DNA of 5,463 nt from Sodalis-like endosymbiont of Proechinophthirus fluctus (GTDB lineage: Bacteria; Pseudomonadota; Gammaproteobacteria; Enterobacterales; Enterobacteriaceae). The DNA lies in assembly GCF_001602625.1 (NCBI RefSeq), contig NZ_LECR01000077.1, positions 34,924 through 40,386 of the forward strand, written 5' to 3'. This document shows, piece by piece, positions 1 through 5,463 of this stretch (position 1 is its first letter; each line of letters opens with the position of its first letter). The notes under the pieces are model-generated. The model saw only the letters and a program-made list of their open reading frames with translations. It was not told the DNA's origin and made no database searches. Made by a program: the position numbers and the translations under genes.

Positions 1-848
1 CGGATTAGGAACGCGTTCTGGGCAATCTCGTCGTCTGGGATGGCCGATTCCGGCCAGATGACCATCTGCGCTTTGCCGAGGGCCGGCAGGGTACGCTGCA
101 GGTAAATATCCAGCGTCGGGCCGACCTGACTGGCCTCCCATTTCATCGACTGGGCAATATTGCCCTGTACTAGAGCCACGTTAATGGCCCGCGCTGGCTG
201 AGGCTGGTACCACTGTAACGAGCGCAGCGGCCAGGGCAGTAGCATCAGAGCCAGTGCGCCCAGCGCCGGCAGCCATTGCCGCCGTGCCAGCGCAAAGACC
301 ACCAGGCCGCTTATCATCATCAGTATGAAGGTGATAGCCTGAACACCCAAGAGCGGCGCGATCCCTTTTAGCGGTCCATCAATTTGACTGTAGCCAAATT
401 CCAGCCAAGGGAAACCGCCCAGCACCCAGCCACGCAGAAATTCGGTGATCGACCACAGCACTGGCGCGCCGAGTGTTAGCCTCCACATGCTAGTACGCGG
501 CCACAGACGTGCCAGCAGAGCAGCAAATAGCATAGGGTATAACGCCAAATAGGCGGCCAGTACCACCACCAGCGCTACGTTTACCGGGCCAGGCAGACCG
601 CCGAATTGTGCGATGCTGACGTAGACCCAGTTAACGCTGGTGCCGAACAGGCCAAAACCCCAGACAAAGCCCAGCCAGCCGGCTTTCTGGCCGCTGCGGT
701 TGAGTATTACCGCCAGCAGGCCACCTAGCGAGATAACAGCCGCGGGCCAGAAATCGTATGGGGAAAATGCCAGGGTGCCGCAAGCACCGGTAATGAGCGC
801 CAGCAGCGCACGGAGCCGCCGGCGTGCAAACAGTGGGGGGATAGCCAT
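1..848 (-). CDS. lnt: Apolipoprotein N-acyltransferase Lnt, N-terminal 282 residues (cut by window edge)
   Basis: Lnt is an inner-membrane enzyme that transfers an acyl chain from a phospholipid to the N-terminal diacylglyceryl-cysteine of lipoproteins, the last maturation step before Lol sorting. The frame is open from ATG at 848 to the window edge. It gives 282 of about 510 residues and starts [20 protein letters not shown], closely like E. coli Lnt. Hydrophobic membrane segments fill roughly residues 12-215. They include the family signatures [12 protein letters not shown] (73-84) and [14 protein letters not shown] (135-148). The periplasmic nitrilase domain begins near residue 222 ([10 protein letters not shown]). 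WPESA at 265-269 places the catalytic glutamate at 267, the same number as in E. coli. The catalytic Lys and Cys lie outside the window. The start is 25 bases after the corC stop. A GGAAG about 12 bases upstream is a loosely spaced ribosome site lying inside the former corC tail. No lesion is visible in this part. Confidence 0.96.
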   Translation of the reverse strand, partial: MAIPPLFARRRLRALLALITGACGTLAFSPYDFWPAAVISLGGLLAVILNRSGQKAGWLGFVWGFGLFGTSVNWVYVSIAQFGGLPGPVNVALVVVLAAYLALYPMLFAALLARLWPRTSMWRLTLGAPVLWSITEFLRGWVLGGFPWLEFGYSQIDGPLKGIAPLLGVQAITFILMMISGLVVFALARRQWLPALGALALMLLPWPLRSLQWYQPQPARAINVALVQGNIAQSMKWEASQVGPTLDIYLQRTLPALGKAQMVIWPESAIPDDEIAQNAFLI

Positions 849-855
849 TGGGAAT

Positions 856-876
856 TTAATCTTCCATGGTGTGTCA
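856..876 (-). other. Premature corC stop and residual downstream tail in frame
   Basis: The corC frame ends at TGA (874-876). It continues as H-T-M-E-D and then reaches TAA at 856-858. Counting the TGA as one residue, reading to the TAA gives 292 codons, the length of E. coli CorC. The simplest inference is that TGA arose from a sense codon such as CGA and removed six residues. The remnant now acts as the lnt leader, and the old stop would lie only 7 bases from the lnt start. Confidence 0.55.
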
Positions 877-1734
877 CGGTGAATTCTCGGGTATTTTGAC
901 ATACACTTGGATAATGCGCCGGCTATCGGCCATTGCCACTTTGAAATTGTAGCCATCAATGTCGATAGCCTCGCCGCGCGCCGGCAAATGGCCAAAGGCC
1001 TGCATCACCAGGCCGCCGATGGTATCCACTTCCTCATCGCTGAAGTGTGTATTGAAGACCTCGTTAAAATCCTCAATGGGGGTCAGGGCGCGAATGGTGA
1101 AGGTGTAGCGGTTCAGTTGGCGGATATCCCGCTCCTCTTCATCGTCGTATTCATCCTCGATTTCACCAACGATAAGCTCCAGGATATCCTCGATGGTCAC
1201 CAGACCTGACACGCCGCCGAATTCATCTATGACGATGGCCATGTGATAACGCTGGGATCGGAACTCCTTGAGCATACGGTCCACTCGTTTGCTTTCCGGC
1301 ACCACGACCGCCGGGCGCACAATCTTCTCAATACTAAAGGGTTCGTCGTGGCTGAGCATGAACGCCAGCAAATCCTTGGCCAGCAGGATCCCCTCCACAT
1401 GATCTTTATCTTCGCTGATGACCGGAAAGCGGGAATGAGCCGATTCTACGATAGCATCAAGGCACTCTTGCAGGGATTGGTTCTTCTTCAGCGTGATAAT
1501 CTGCGAGCGTGGGATCATGATATCTCGCACCCGTTGTTCGGCGATGTCCATGACGCCTTCTAGCATATCGCGGGTATCGTGATCGATAAGCTCATTCTTT
1601 TCGGAATCTCTAATAAATTCCAAAAGATCATCACGGTTTTTCGGTTCACTGTGAAACAGCTGATTTAGCATCAGGGTAAAAAAGCCCTTCTTGGGGCTGA
1701 GGTTGTCGTTGCTCTGCGAATAGTCGTCGCTCAT
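874..1734 (-). CDS. corC: CorC/YbeX, CBS-domain protein (magnesium/cobalt efflux, ribosome homeostasis), slightly truncated
   Basis: CorC/YbeX is a cytosolic CBS-pair protein historically linked to CorA-dependent Mg2+/Co2+ efflux. More recently it has been linked to ribosome metabolism together with its operon partners. The 286-residue product is nearly colinear with E. coli CorC (292 residues). It has an N-terminal acidic segment and then RVRDIMIPR (68-76), which opens the first CBS domain (about 68-130). The second CBS domain (about 135-195) contains [16 protein letters not shown] (171-186). The C-terminal CorC/HlyC transporter-associated domain (about 205-283) contains [19 protein letters not shown]. 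The start ATG at 1734 matches the family start MSDD, but no strong ribosome site precedes it. The gap to ybeY is 46 bases and to lnt 25 bases, so it is probably co-transcribed. Oddity: the protein stops at ENSP where E. coli continues for six or so residues (separate entry for 856-876). Function is probably kept because the lost tail lies outside the domains. Confidence 0.96.
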   Translation of the reverse strand: MSDDYSQSNDNLSPKKGFFTLMLNQLFHSEPKNRDDLLEFIRDSEKNELIDHDTRDMLEGVMDIAEQRVRDIMIPRSQIITLKKNQSLQECLDAIVESAHSRFPVISEDKDHVEGILLAKDLLAFMLSHDEPFSIEKIVRPAVVVPESKRVDRMLKEFRSQRYHMAIVIDEFGGVSGLVTIEDILELIVGEIEDEYDDEEERDIRQLNRYTFTIRALTPIEDFNEVFNTHFSDEEVDTIGGLVMQAFGHLPARGEAIDIDGYNFKVAMADSRRIIQVYVKIPENSP

Positions 1735-1780
1735 AGCGTTAGATTAATTTCACTCTCTAATGATTAAAAGGAACGGGAGA

Positions 1781-2251
1781 TTACAAGTCTTTCTCTGCAA
1801 GATAGGGATCTGGGTAAATGAGCTTTTGCATGATCTCCGTTTCCAGCGATTCCATTTCCATGGCTTCCTCGTCCAGGATATGATTATACCCTAGCAGATG
1901 TAGTGAACCGTGAACAACCATATGCGCCCAATGCGCTTCCAACGCTTTCTCCTGCTGCTGTGCTTCGCGTTCCACCACCTGGCGGCAGATGACCAAATCC
2001 CCTAGCAGGGGCAATTCCACTTCCGGTGGGGCTTCAAAGGCAAAAGAGAGCACGTTGGTAGGTCTGTCTTTGCCGCGGTAGGTGAAATTGAGTTCATGGC
2101 TTTCCGCTTCATCCACCAGGCGCACGGTGACTTCCGCACAGTTGCGAAACAGCGGCAATACGCCCTGCAACCAGCGCAGAAAATCTGCCTCATTGGGCAG
2201 ATTGCGCGCGTCATCGCAGGCCAGCTGCAGGTCTAGTATCACCTCGTTCAT
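1781..2251 (-). CDS. ybeY: Endoribonuclease YbeY (16S rRNA maturation, 70S quality control)
   Basis: YbeY is a zinc-dependent single-strand endoribonuclease of the UPF0054 family, needed for 16S rRNA 3' maturation, late 30S quality control and stress survival. The product has 156 residues, against 155 in E. coli. The metal-binding signature [11 protein letters not shown] is intact with His114, His118 and His124, the same numbers as in E. coli, and Arg59 of the YRGK motif is present. YLAEKDL closes the protein as in relatives. The start ATG at 2251 is backed by a GGGGAG ribosome site at 2260-2265, 8 bases upstream. It lies 51 bases after the present ybeZ stop, but overlaps the former ybeZ frame in an ATGA arrangement. 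Oddity: the usually strict VLSFPFE reads VLSFAFE (Ala71 for Pro), which may point to relaxed selection. Full length and catalytic residues suggest it still works. Confidence 0.97.
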   Translation of the reverse strand: MNEVILDLQLACDDARNLPNEADFLRWLQGVLPLFRNCAEVTVRLVDEAESHELNFTYRGKDRPTNVLSFAFEAPPEVELPLLGDLVICRQVVEREAQQQEKALEAHWAHMVVHGSLHLLGYNHILDEEAMEMESLETEIMQKLIYPDPYLAEKDL

Positions 2252-2337
2252 GTGCTATGCTCCCCGGAGAACGGTGAACCTGATCCGCTCTGTGCTGTAC
2301 CGTTAATCTGGACCAGGGACTCGCGTTTGCGATCGGG
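2248..2337 (-). other. Orphaned C-terminal tail of ybeZ in the -1 register, still open and overlapping ybeY
   Basis: After ...KRKEQLAT the current ybeZ frame turns into an unfamiliar RSQTRVPGPD ending. Skipping one C of the CCC run at 2335-2337 gives DRKRESLVQ followed by a Ser/Gly/Thr-rich stretch. This closely matches the ERKREEQ ending I recall for E. coli YbeZ. This frame has no stop until TGA at 2248-2250, which overlaps the ybeY start as ATGA. I infer that the ancestral protein was about 364 residues and translationally coupled to ybeY. A +1 insertion, or a sequencing error, ended this. Confidence 0.7.
2260..2265 (-). promoter_or_regulatory. Ribosome binding site of ybeY
   Basis: GGGGAG lies 8 bases before the ybeY ATG. 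It supports this start and would allow independent initiation now that the ybeZ frame ends 51 bases earlier. Confidence 0.7.
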
Positions 2338-3343
2338 TGGCCAGTTGCTCTTTGCGTTTCTGGTCAGCGCTTTCCCAGGCTTCATAGGCATTGACAATAC
2401 GCGCTACAACCGTGTGGCGCACTACGTCTTCGCTATGGAAGAAATTGAAGCTGATTTCCTCGACTTCCGCTAGTACTTCCACCGCGTGACGCAACCCTGA
2501 TTTCTGATTGCGCGGCAGGTCTATCTGCGTGACATCGCCGGTTATCACCGCTTTGGAATTAAAGCCGATGCGGGTCAGAAACATCTTCATCTGTTCAATA
2601 GTGGTGTTCTGGCTCTCGTCGAGAATGATGAAGGCGTCGTTCATCGTGCGCCCGCGCATGTAGGCCAGCGGCGCGATCTCGATGACATTACGCTCAATCA
2701 GTTTTTCTACCCTCTCGAAGCCCAGCATCTCAAAGAGCGCGTCGTAAAGCGGGCGCAGATAAGGGTCGACCTTTTGACTCAGATCGCCGGGCAAGAAACC
2801 CAGTTTCTCCCCAGCTTCCACCGCCGGACGGGTCAGGAGAATACGGCGGATTTCTTGCCGCTCTAGCACATCTACCGCCGCCGCCACCGCCAGATAGGTT
2901 TTACCGGTCCCAGCTGGGCCGATGCCAAAAGTAATATCATGATCGAGAATGTGGGCAATATATTGCGCCTGGTTCGGCGTACGCGGTTTAATGATGCCGC
3001 ATTTGGTTTGTATATTTACCGTTCGGCCATAATCGGACACGTTTTCCACCGTTTGTTCCAGCATCCGATTCTGTTTGATGGCTAGGTGGATTTGTTCCGG
3101 CTCAATATCGGTGATAATGCCGCGTAGCGGCACCGTGTCGACGTACAGCGAGGTGAGAATGGACGCAGCGGCATCTACGCACAGGGGCTTGCCTACCAGT
3201 TTGAAAATATTGTCACGCCGATTAATCTCAATGCCTAACCGGCGCTCAATTTGCTTGATATTATCATCAAACGGCCCACAGAGGCTCAATAGACGGTTGT
3301 TATCTGCGGGTTCCAGCATGATTTCTTTGGTTTCGACGTTCAA
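2303..3343 (-). CDS. ybeZ: PhoH-like ATPase YbeZ, C-terminal tail altered by a frameshift
   Basis: YbeZ is a cytosolic P-loop NTPase of the PhoH family, encoded with and reported to act alongside YbeY in rRNA processing and ribosome quality control. The 346-residue product aligns with E. coli YbeZ from its first residue (MNVETKEIMLEPADNNRLLSL against MNIDTREITLEPADNARLLSL). Walker A is GPAGTGKT (142-149, Lys148). Walker B is FIILDESQN (238-246, Asp242-Glu243). An ITGD sensor-like motif lies at 267-270 and SEDVVRH at 304-310. The start is TTG at 3341-3343, chosen because AGAGGA sits 5 bases upstream and homology begins there. The first in-frame ATG, codon 9, would lose conserved residues. Oddities: the last ten residues come from a shifted frame (see 2248-2337), and the conserved VVRHPVV is VVRHTVV (Thr311). 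The ATPase core is intact, so it is probably functional. It is the first gene of the ybeZ-ybeY-corC-lnt unit. Confidence 0.95.
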   Translation of the reverse strand: MNVETKEIMLEPADNNRLLSLCGPFDDNIKQIERRLGIEINRRDNIFKLVGKPLCVDAAASILTSLYVDTVPLRGIITDIEPEQIHLAIKQNRMLEQTVENVSDYGRTVNIQTKCGIIKPRTPNQAQYIAHILDHDITFGIGPAGTGKTYLAVAAAVDVLERQEIRRILLTRPAVEAGEKLGFLPGDLSQKVDPYLRPLYDALFEMLGFERVEKLIERNVIEIAPLAYMRGRTMNDAFIILDESQNTTIEQMKMFLTRIGFNSKAVITGDVTQIDLPRNQKSGLRHAVEVLAEVEEISFNFFHSEDVVRHTVVARIVNAYEAWESADQKRKEQLATRSQTRVPGPD

Positions 3344-3348
3344 ATCTT

Positions 3349-3354
3349 TCCTCT
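3349..3354 (-). promoter_or_regulatory. Ribosome binding site fixing the TTG start of ybeZ
   Basis: AGAGGA (within GAGGAAAG) lies 5 bases before the TTG codon. No comparable site precedes the next in-frame ATG at 3317-3319, so this motif decides the start. Confidence 0.75.
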
Positions 3355-3405
3355 CGGCACTAAAGTCATTACAGGGTGAACCACAGGCTAGGGTCTATGA
3401 GGGCC

Positions 3406-3454
3406 GACAACCTGGCATATGGCTAATAAGTGAAGCATCCCCTACCAGGTTGTC
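3406..3454. repeat. Perfect 10-bp inverted repeat with 29-base loop upstream of ybeZ
   Basis: GACAACCTGG (3406-3415) and CCAGGTTGTC (3445-3454) are exact reverse complements. The long loop and the lack of a T-run argue against a simple terminator. It could be a pair of operator half-sites or a 5' leader hairpin. One arm overlaps a TTGACA on the minus strand. Confidence 0.6.
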
Positions 3455-3479
3455 AATGGCAAAGGCCATAATTCAAGGG
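3451..3479 (-). promoter_or_regulatory. Candidate promoter of the ybeZ-ybeY-corC-lnt operon (sigma-32-like -35, TTGACA nearby)
   Basis: On the minus strand, CCCTTGAA (3479-3472) is a full match to the core of the heat-shock sigma-32 -35 element, and the E. coli ybeZ operon is known as RpoH-dependent. A partial -10 (CCAT at 3459-3456) follows, but its spacing is about three bases too short. A perfect sigma-70 -35, TTGACA (3456-3451), also lies here, without a convincing -10 at 16-18 bases. The elements are visible; the promoter role is inferred. Confidence 0.35.
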
Positions 3480-3489
3480 CAAAGGTCAT
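3458..3489. repeat. 12-bp direct near-repeat at 20-bp period
   Basis: GGCAAAGGCCAT (3458-3469) recurs as GGCAAAGGTCAT (3478-3489) with one mismatch. The 20-bp period is about two helical turns. The interval holds the CTTGAA of the candidate heat-shock promoter. It may be a chance duplication or tandem protein-binding sites. Confidence 0.5.
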
Positions 3490-3556
3490 CATATGTATAT
3501 TGGGGTACAATTAGTGCAATGCAACCAGGGCAATGGTGAAGAGACAGAGCAGCGAC

Positions 3557-3581
3557 CCCGCCCCCCGGGCGTGATGGCGGG
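3557..3581 (-). terminator. Weak GC-rich hairpin just past the miaB remnant, possible old terminator
   Basis: CCCGCC (3557-3562) pairs with GGCGGG (3576-3581) around a 13-base loop, directly after the last miaB codon. No real T-run follows on the minus strand, only a pyrimidine-rich stretch. It may be a degraded terminator. Confidence 0.2.
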
Positions 3582-3593
3582 CGAGAGAGGGGT

Positions 3594-4945
3594 TCACGAC
3601 TGGTAAATGCCACGCCCAAGTTAGTTCTCTTTACGAGTGCGGACAATGACCGACGCCTGGCTTTCACGACTGCGCAATGCCATTTGATCCCTGGTGCGCA
3701 ACAAGGATTCCCGCACAGCGACGAATTGGGATAGATATCCACAATTTCCACATCGACTAATTTGCCTACTATGGACAGAGCGCCTTCAAAATTGACGACC
3801 CGATTGTTCTCGGTACACCCGGACAGTTCCATTACATTTTTTGTGCGATGTGCTTTCCACGAGAATACGATGCACCGTACCCTGCATGTGGGGCTGAACT
3901 GCGTGGCTTGTTTGCGTGATACGTTCTTGAAAAATATGCAGCTGCTGCTTTTTCTCTTCGTCGCTGACGGTTATCCGCCATATCGGCGTCGGGGAAAACA
4001 GGACGGGTGGAAATAAAGCTGAAGTTCGTGTCGAAATTCACGTCTGCGAATAAGGTTCATCGTTTGCTCAAAATCGTGCTAGGCTTCACCCGGAAAGCTG
4101 ACGATGAAGTTCGAGCTGATTTGAATATCCGGGCGCGCTTTACACAGCCGGCGGATAATTAATTTATATTCTAGCGAGGTATGGGCGTGTTTCATAATGG
4201 TCAGGATGCGATCGGAACCGCTTTACACCGGCAGGCAAATGCACGAAGCTAATCAGCTCTGGGATATCGCGGTAGACATAGATAATACCGTCGGTGAGCT
4301 CGATAGGATGGCTGGGTGATATACCGGATGTGGTCAATTCCATCGATGGCTGCCACCAGCCTCAGCAGTTCGGCGAAGGTGTAGATACCGTCGTCATAGT
4401 TGTCGCCGCGATAGGCGTTGATGTTCTACCCCAGCAGGTTAACTTCGCGCACGCCCTACCTGATCCGCCAGTTGGGCAACCTCGAAAAGAATATCGTCGC
4501 ACGGACGGCTGACTGTTTTGCCGCTGGTGTAGTGCATGACGCAAAAACTGCAGTATTTGTTGCAGCCTTCCATGCGGGACAAAGGCAGTCGGCTCTTCCG
4601 CACGCGGTTCCGGCAGCCGGTGCAGGGTCTGCGGCTCGAAAATGATATTCACATAATTGACCCGTTCGCGTATATGGGCGCCTTCTTGAGACTCCACAAA
4701 GCCGCCGGCGCCGATAATCAAATCTGGCTGGGCTTCCTCAACATCCGCTATCAGCTCAGCTGATGAAACAACTTCTCCTACGTTTTTCCCCAGATGGAGC
4801 AGGTATTGAGCAGCGGGACATCCGCTTTTTCGGGGTTTTCCGTCAACTGGTAGCCGTGGGTGCTATCCGAATAAGTCGGTCATCTTGGATGAATTATATT
4901 CATTCATCTGACAGCCCCAGGTTTTGATATGGGGTTCTTGGTCAT
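3594..4945 (-). pseudogene. miaB: miaB pseudogene (tRNA-2-methylthio-N6-dimethylallyladenosine synthase)
   Basis: MiaB is a radical-SAM iron-sulfur enzyme that methylthiolates i6A37 of tRNAs reading UNN codons. The start ATG (4943-4945) and the ending R-T-R-K-E-N...Y-Q-S are recognisable, but the product must be pieced together from all three minus frames. A one-base loss near codon 5 leads to TGA at 4904-4906. Further shifts lie near 4868, 4755, 4590, 4457, 4325, 4228, 4031, 3974, 3842 (an A-run) and 3715. Nonsense codons in the restored frame lie at 4778-4780, 4426-4428, 4223-4225, 4079-4081 and 3621-3623. Still visible pieces: [35 protein letters not shown], the radical-[25 protein letters not shown] and the TRAM-domain piece [10 protein letters not shown]. 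The third N-terminal cluster cysteine has become Phe (GAGGF, codon 4698-4700). About 28 codons between two RLPE motifs are gone. Total length is 1352 bases against about 1425 in E. coli. It cannot make active enzyme. Confidence 0.96.
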
Positions 4946-5039
4946 TACTCAATGCAGTATTAAAAAGCCTACAGACTTGCACAGGGCGCGTGTTGTAATC
5001 TTTTGCTGGTGTTGTGACCAGTTGCGCGTACATCGCATC

Positions 5040-5066
5040 TTTAAAGGGTAAATTTTGCGGTATAAT
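5040..5066 (+). promoter_or_regulatory. Candidate ubiF promoter
   Basis: TATAAT at 5061-5066 is a perfect -10 hexamer lying 52 bases before the ubiF start. The best -35 is TTTAAA (5040-5045, 4 of 6 matches) with a short 15-base spacer. The -10 sits inside a small palindrome, CGGTA-TAA-TACCG (5058-5070), so the opposite strand also reads TATTAT. It could serve leftward transcription of the dead miaB. Confidence 0.4.
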
Positions 5067-5070
5067 ACCG

Positions 5071-5093
5071 GAATATGAAACCAGAATATGAAA
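5071..5093. repeat. 10-bp direct repeat in the ubiF leader
   Basis: GAATATGAAA occurs at 5071-5080 and exactly again at 5084-5093 (period 13). It lies at the expected transcript start of ubiF. It may be a small duplication; no function is evident. Confidence 0.5.
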
Positions 5094-5118
5094 AATAATA
5101 GCGTAGGCATTGGCCGAA

Positions 5119-5463
5119 ATGAAGACGAACGAAGCGTGCTATGAGGTGGTGGTGGCCGGCGGCGGCATAGTGGGAGCAACGCTGGCACTGGCGCTGGCCC
5201 AGACGGGATTTCGGGTGCTGGTTGTTGACCCCACCCCACCGACGTTCGTGGCAGACGACGCGCCGCCGGATTTACGAGTGTCGGCTATCAGCAGCACCTC
5301 GGTGGCGCTGCTGCGCCGCCTCAAGGCCTGGCAACACATTGGCGACCGTTTTTGCGTTCCGTACCGCCGCCTGGAAACCTGGGAGTGGCCGTCCTCAGTG
5401 GTAGCGTTCGATGCTATCTCCCTCAGCCTGCCGGAGCTGGGTTTTATGGTGGAGAACCGCCGG
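5119..5463 (+). CDS. ubiF: UbiF ubiquinone-biosynthesis monooxygenase, N-terminal 115 residues (cut by window edge)
   Basis: UbiF is an FAD-dependent hydroxylase of the UbiH/VisC family. It hydroxylates 2-octaprenyl-3-methyl-6-methoxy-1,4-benzoquinol to give the substrate of UbiG in aerobic ubiquinone synthesis. The frame is open from ATG 5119 to the window edge, 115 of about 391 residues. The dinucleotide-binding fold is clear: beta strand [11 protein letters not shown] (14-19), a helix to residue 30, then VLVVD with Asp37 at the position usually held by an acidic residue. Family residues follow: DLRVSAIS (51-58), [11 protein letters not shown] and LGFMVENR, matching E. coli UbiF. The ATG is chosen by homology. 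The ribosome site is weak (AGGC about 10 bases upstream), and a TTG at 5110 is the only in-frame alternative before a stop. It is divergent from miaB, as in E. coli. No lesion is seen in this part. Confidence 0.95.
   Translation, partial: MKTNEACYEVVVAGGGIVGATLALALAQTGFRVLVVDPTPPTFVADDAPPDLRVSAISSTSVALLRRLKAWQHIGDRFCVPYRRLETWEWPSSVVAFDAISLSLPELGFMVENRR

Larger units (their letters stand above)
3344..3593. other. Intergenic leader between decayed miaB and ybeZ
   Basis: These 250 bases hold no gene I can support. An apparent minus-strand reading frame here only continues from the frameshifted miaB end, and plus-strand frames lack any family resemblance. The region should contain the promoter of the ybeZ operon. 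It shows the inverted repeat, tandem near-repeat and promoter-like hexamers listed separately. Confidence 0.6.

Noticed and set aside
3075..3539. 154-codon plus-strand open frame across the ybeZ 5' end and leader
   Set aside because: It is antisense to strongly conserved ybeZ coding sequence, has no family resemblance, and its extension into the leader looks like chance.
3473..3832. 119-codon minus-strand open frame starting [10 protein letters not shown]
   Set aside because: Its first part is the miaB TRAM-domain fragment after a frameshift. The rest is miaB 3' end read in the wrong frame and then intergenic DNA, so it is not a separate gene.
3832..4041. 69-codon minus-strand open frame starting MNFDTNFSF
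   Set aside because: It corresponds to VNFDMSYSF of MiaB and then leaves the proper frame, so it is a fragment of the pseudogene.
4362..4721. 119-codon minus-strand open frame with MiaB-like start
   Set aside because: It is a piece of the miaB pseudogene that shifts out of frame after PTAFV. It starts inside the domain and has no own ribosome site.
3344..4945. Possible mobile element or programmed recoding as explanation for the broken miaB
   Set aside because: No transposase remnant, terminal inverted repeats or target duplication is visible. The lesions are too many and too varied (nonsense, insertions, losses, deletion) for recoding.
5075..5098. Seven-codon leader frame (MKPEYEK) before ubiF
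   Set aside because: It has no ribosome site and is made of the 13-bp-period repeat. It is most likely chance.
4949..5239. 96-codon minus-strand open frame opposite ubiF
   Set aside because: It is antisense to the conserved UbiF N-terminus, with low-complexity proline/arginine content typical of shadow frames in GC-rich DNA.

Overview
The window is a chromosomal housekeeping segment from an enterobacterium. Gene order on the minus strand, read right to left, is [miaB] - ybeZ - ybeY - corC/ybeX - lnt, with ubiF divergent on the plus strand at the right edge. This is the order I know from Escherichia coli, and all six products align closely with the E. coli proteins recalled from memory. One housekeeping gene is wrecked by many small lesions, other genes have frayed 3' ends, and base composition is moderately GC-rich. 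Together these suggest a recently host-restricted symbiont of the Sodalis type. The genus is inference, because no search was possible.

Layout: 1-848 (minus) is the 5' part of lnt, the apolipoprotein N-acyltransferase, cut by the window edge. 874-1734 (minus) is corC/ybeX, a CBS-domain protein. 1781-2251 (minus) is ybeY, the 16S rRNA maturation/ribosome quality-control endoribonuclease. 2303-3343 (minus) is ybeZ, a PhoH-like ATPase with a TTG start and a strong ribosome binding site. 3344-3593 is a 250-base leader region with a candidate promoter, a perfect 10-bp inverted repeat and a 12-bp near-repeat at 20-bp period. 3594-4945 (minus) is a miaB pseudogene (tRNA ms2i6A37 methylthiotransferase) with at least five nonsense codons, about ten frameshifts and an in-frame deletion. 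4946-5118 is the miaB/ubiF divergent intergenic region with a TATAAT box. 5119-5463 (plus) is the 5' end of ubiF, a ubiquinone-biosynthesis flavin monooxygenase.

ybeZ, ybeY, corC and lnt look like one transcription unit linking ribosome/rRNA quality control (YbeZ-YbeY), a ribosome- and metal-linked CBS protein (CorC) and lipoprotein maturation (Lnt). In E. coli this operon is known to be heat-shock responsive.

The less obvious finding is that decay is not confined to miaB. ybeZ carries a +1 shift in a CCC run (2335-2337). It replaces the family-like C-terminal tail and moves the stop 53 bases away from the ybeY start. The old frame is still open and ends in an ATGA overlap with ybeY. corC has a TGA six codons before a TAA that would restore the exact 292-residue length of the E. 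coli protein. I see no mobile element, CRISPR array, RNA gene or plausible new multi-gene system here. The interest lies in early reductive evolution of a conserved operon.
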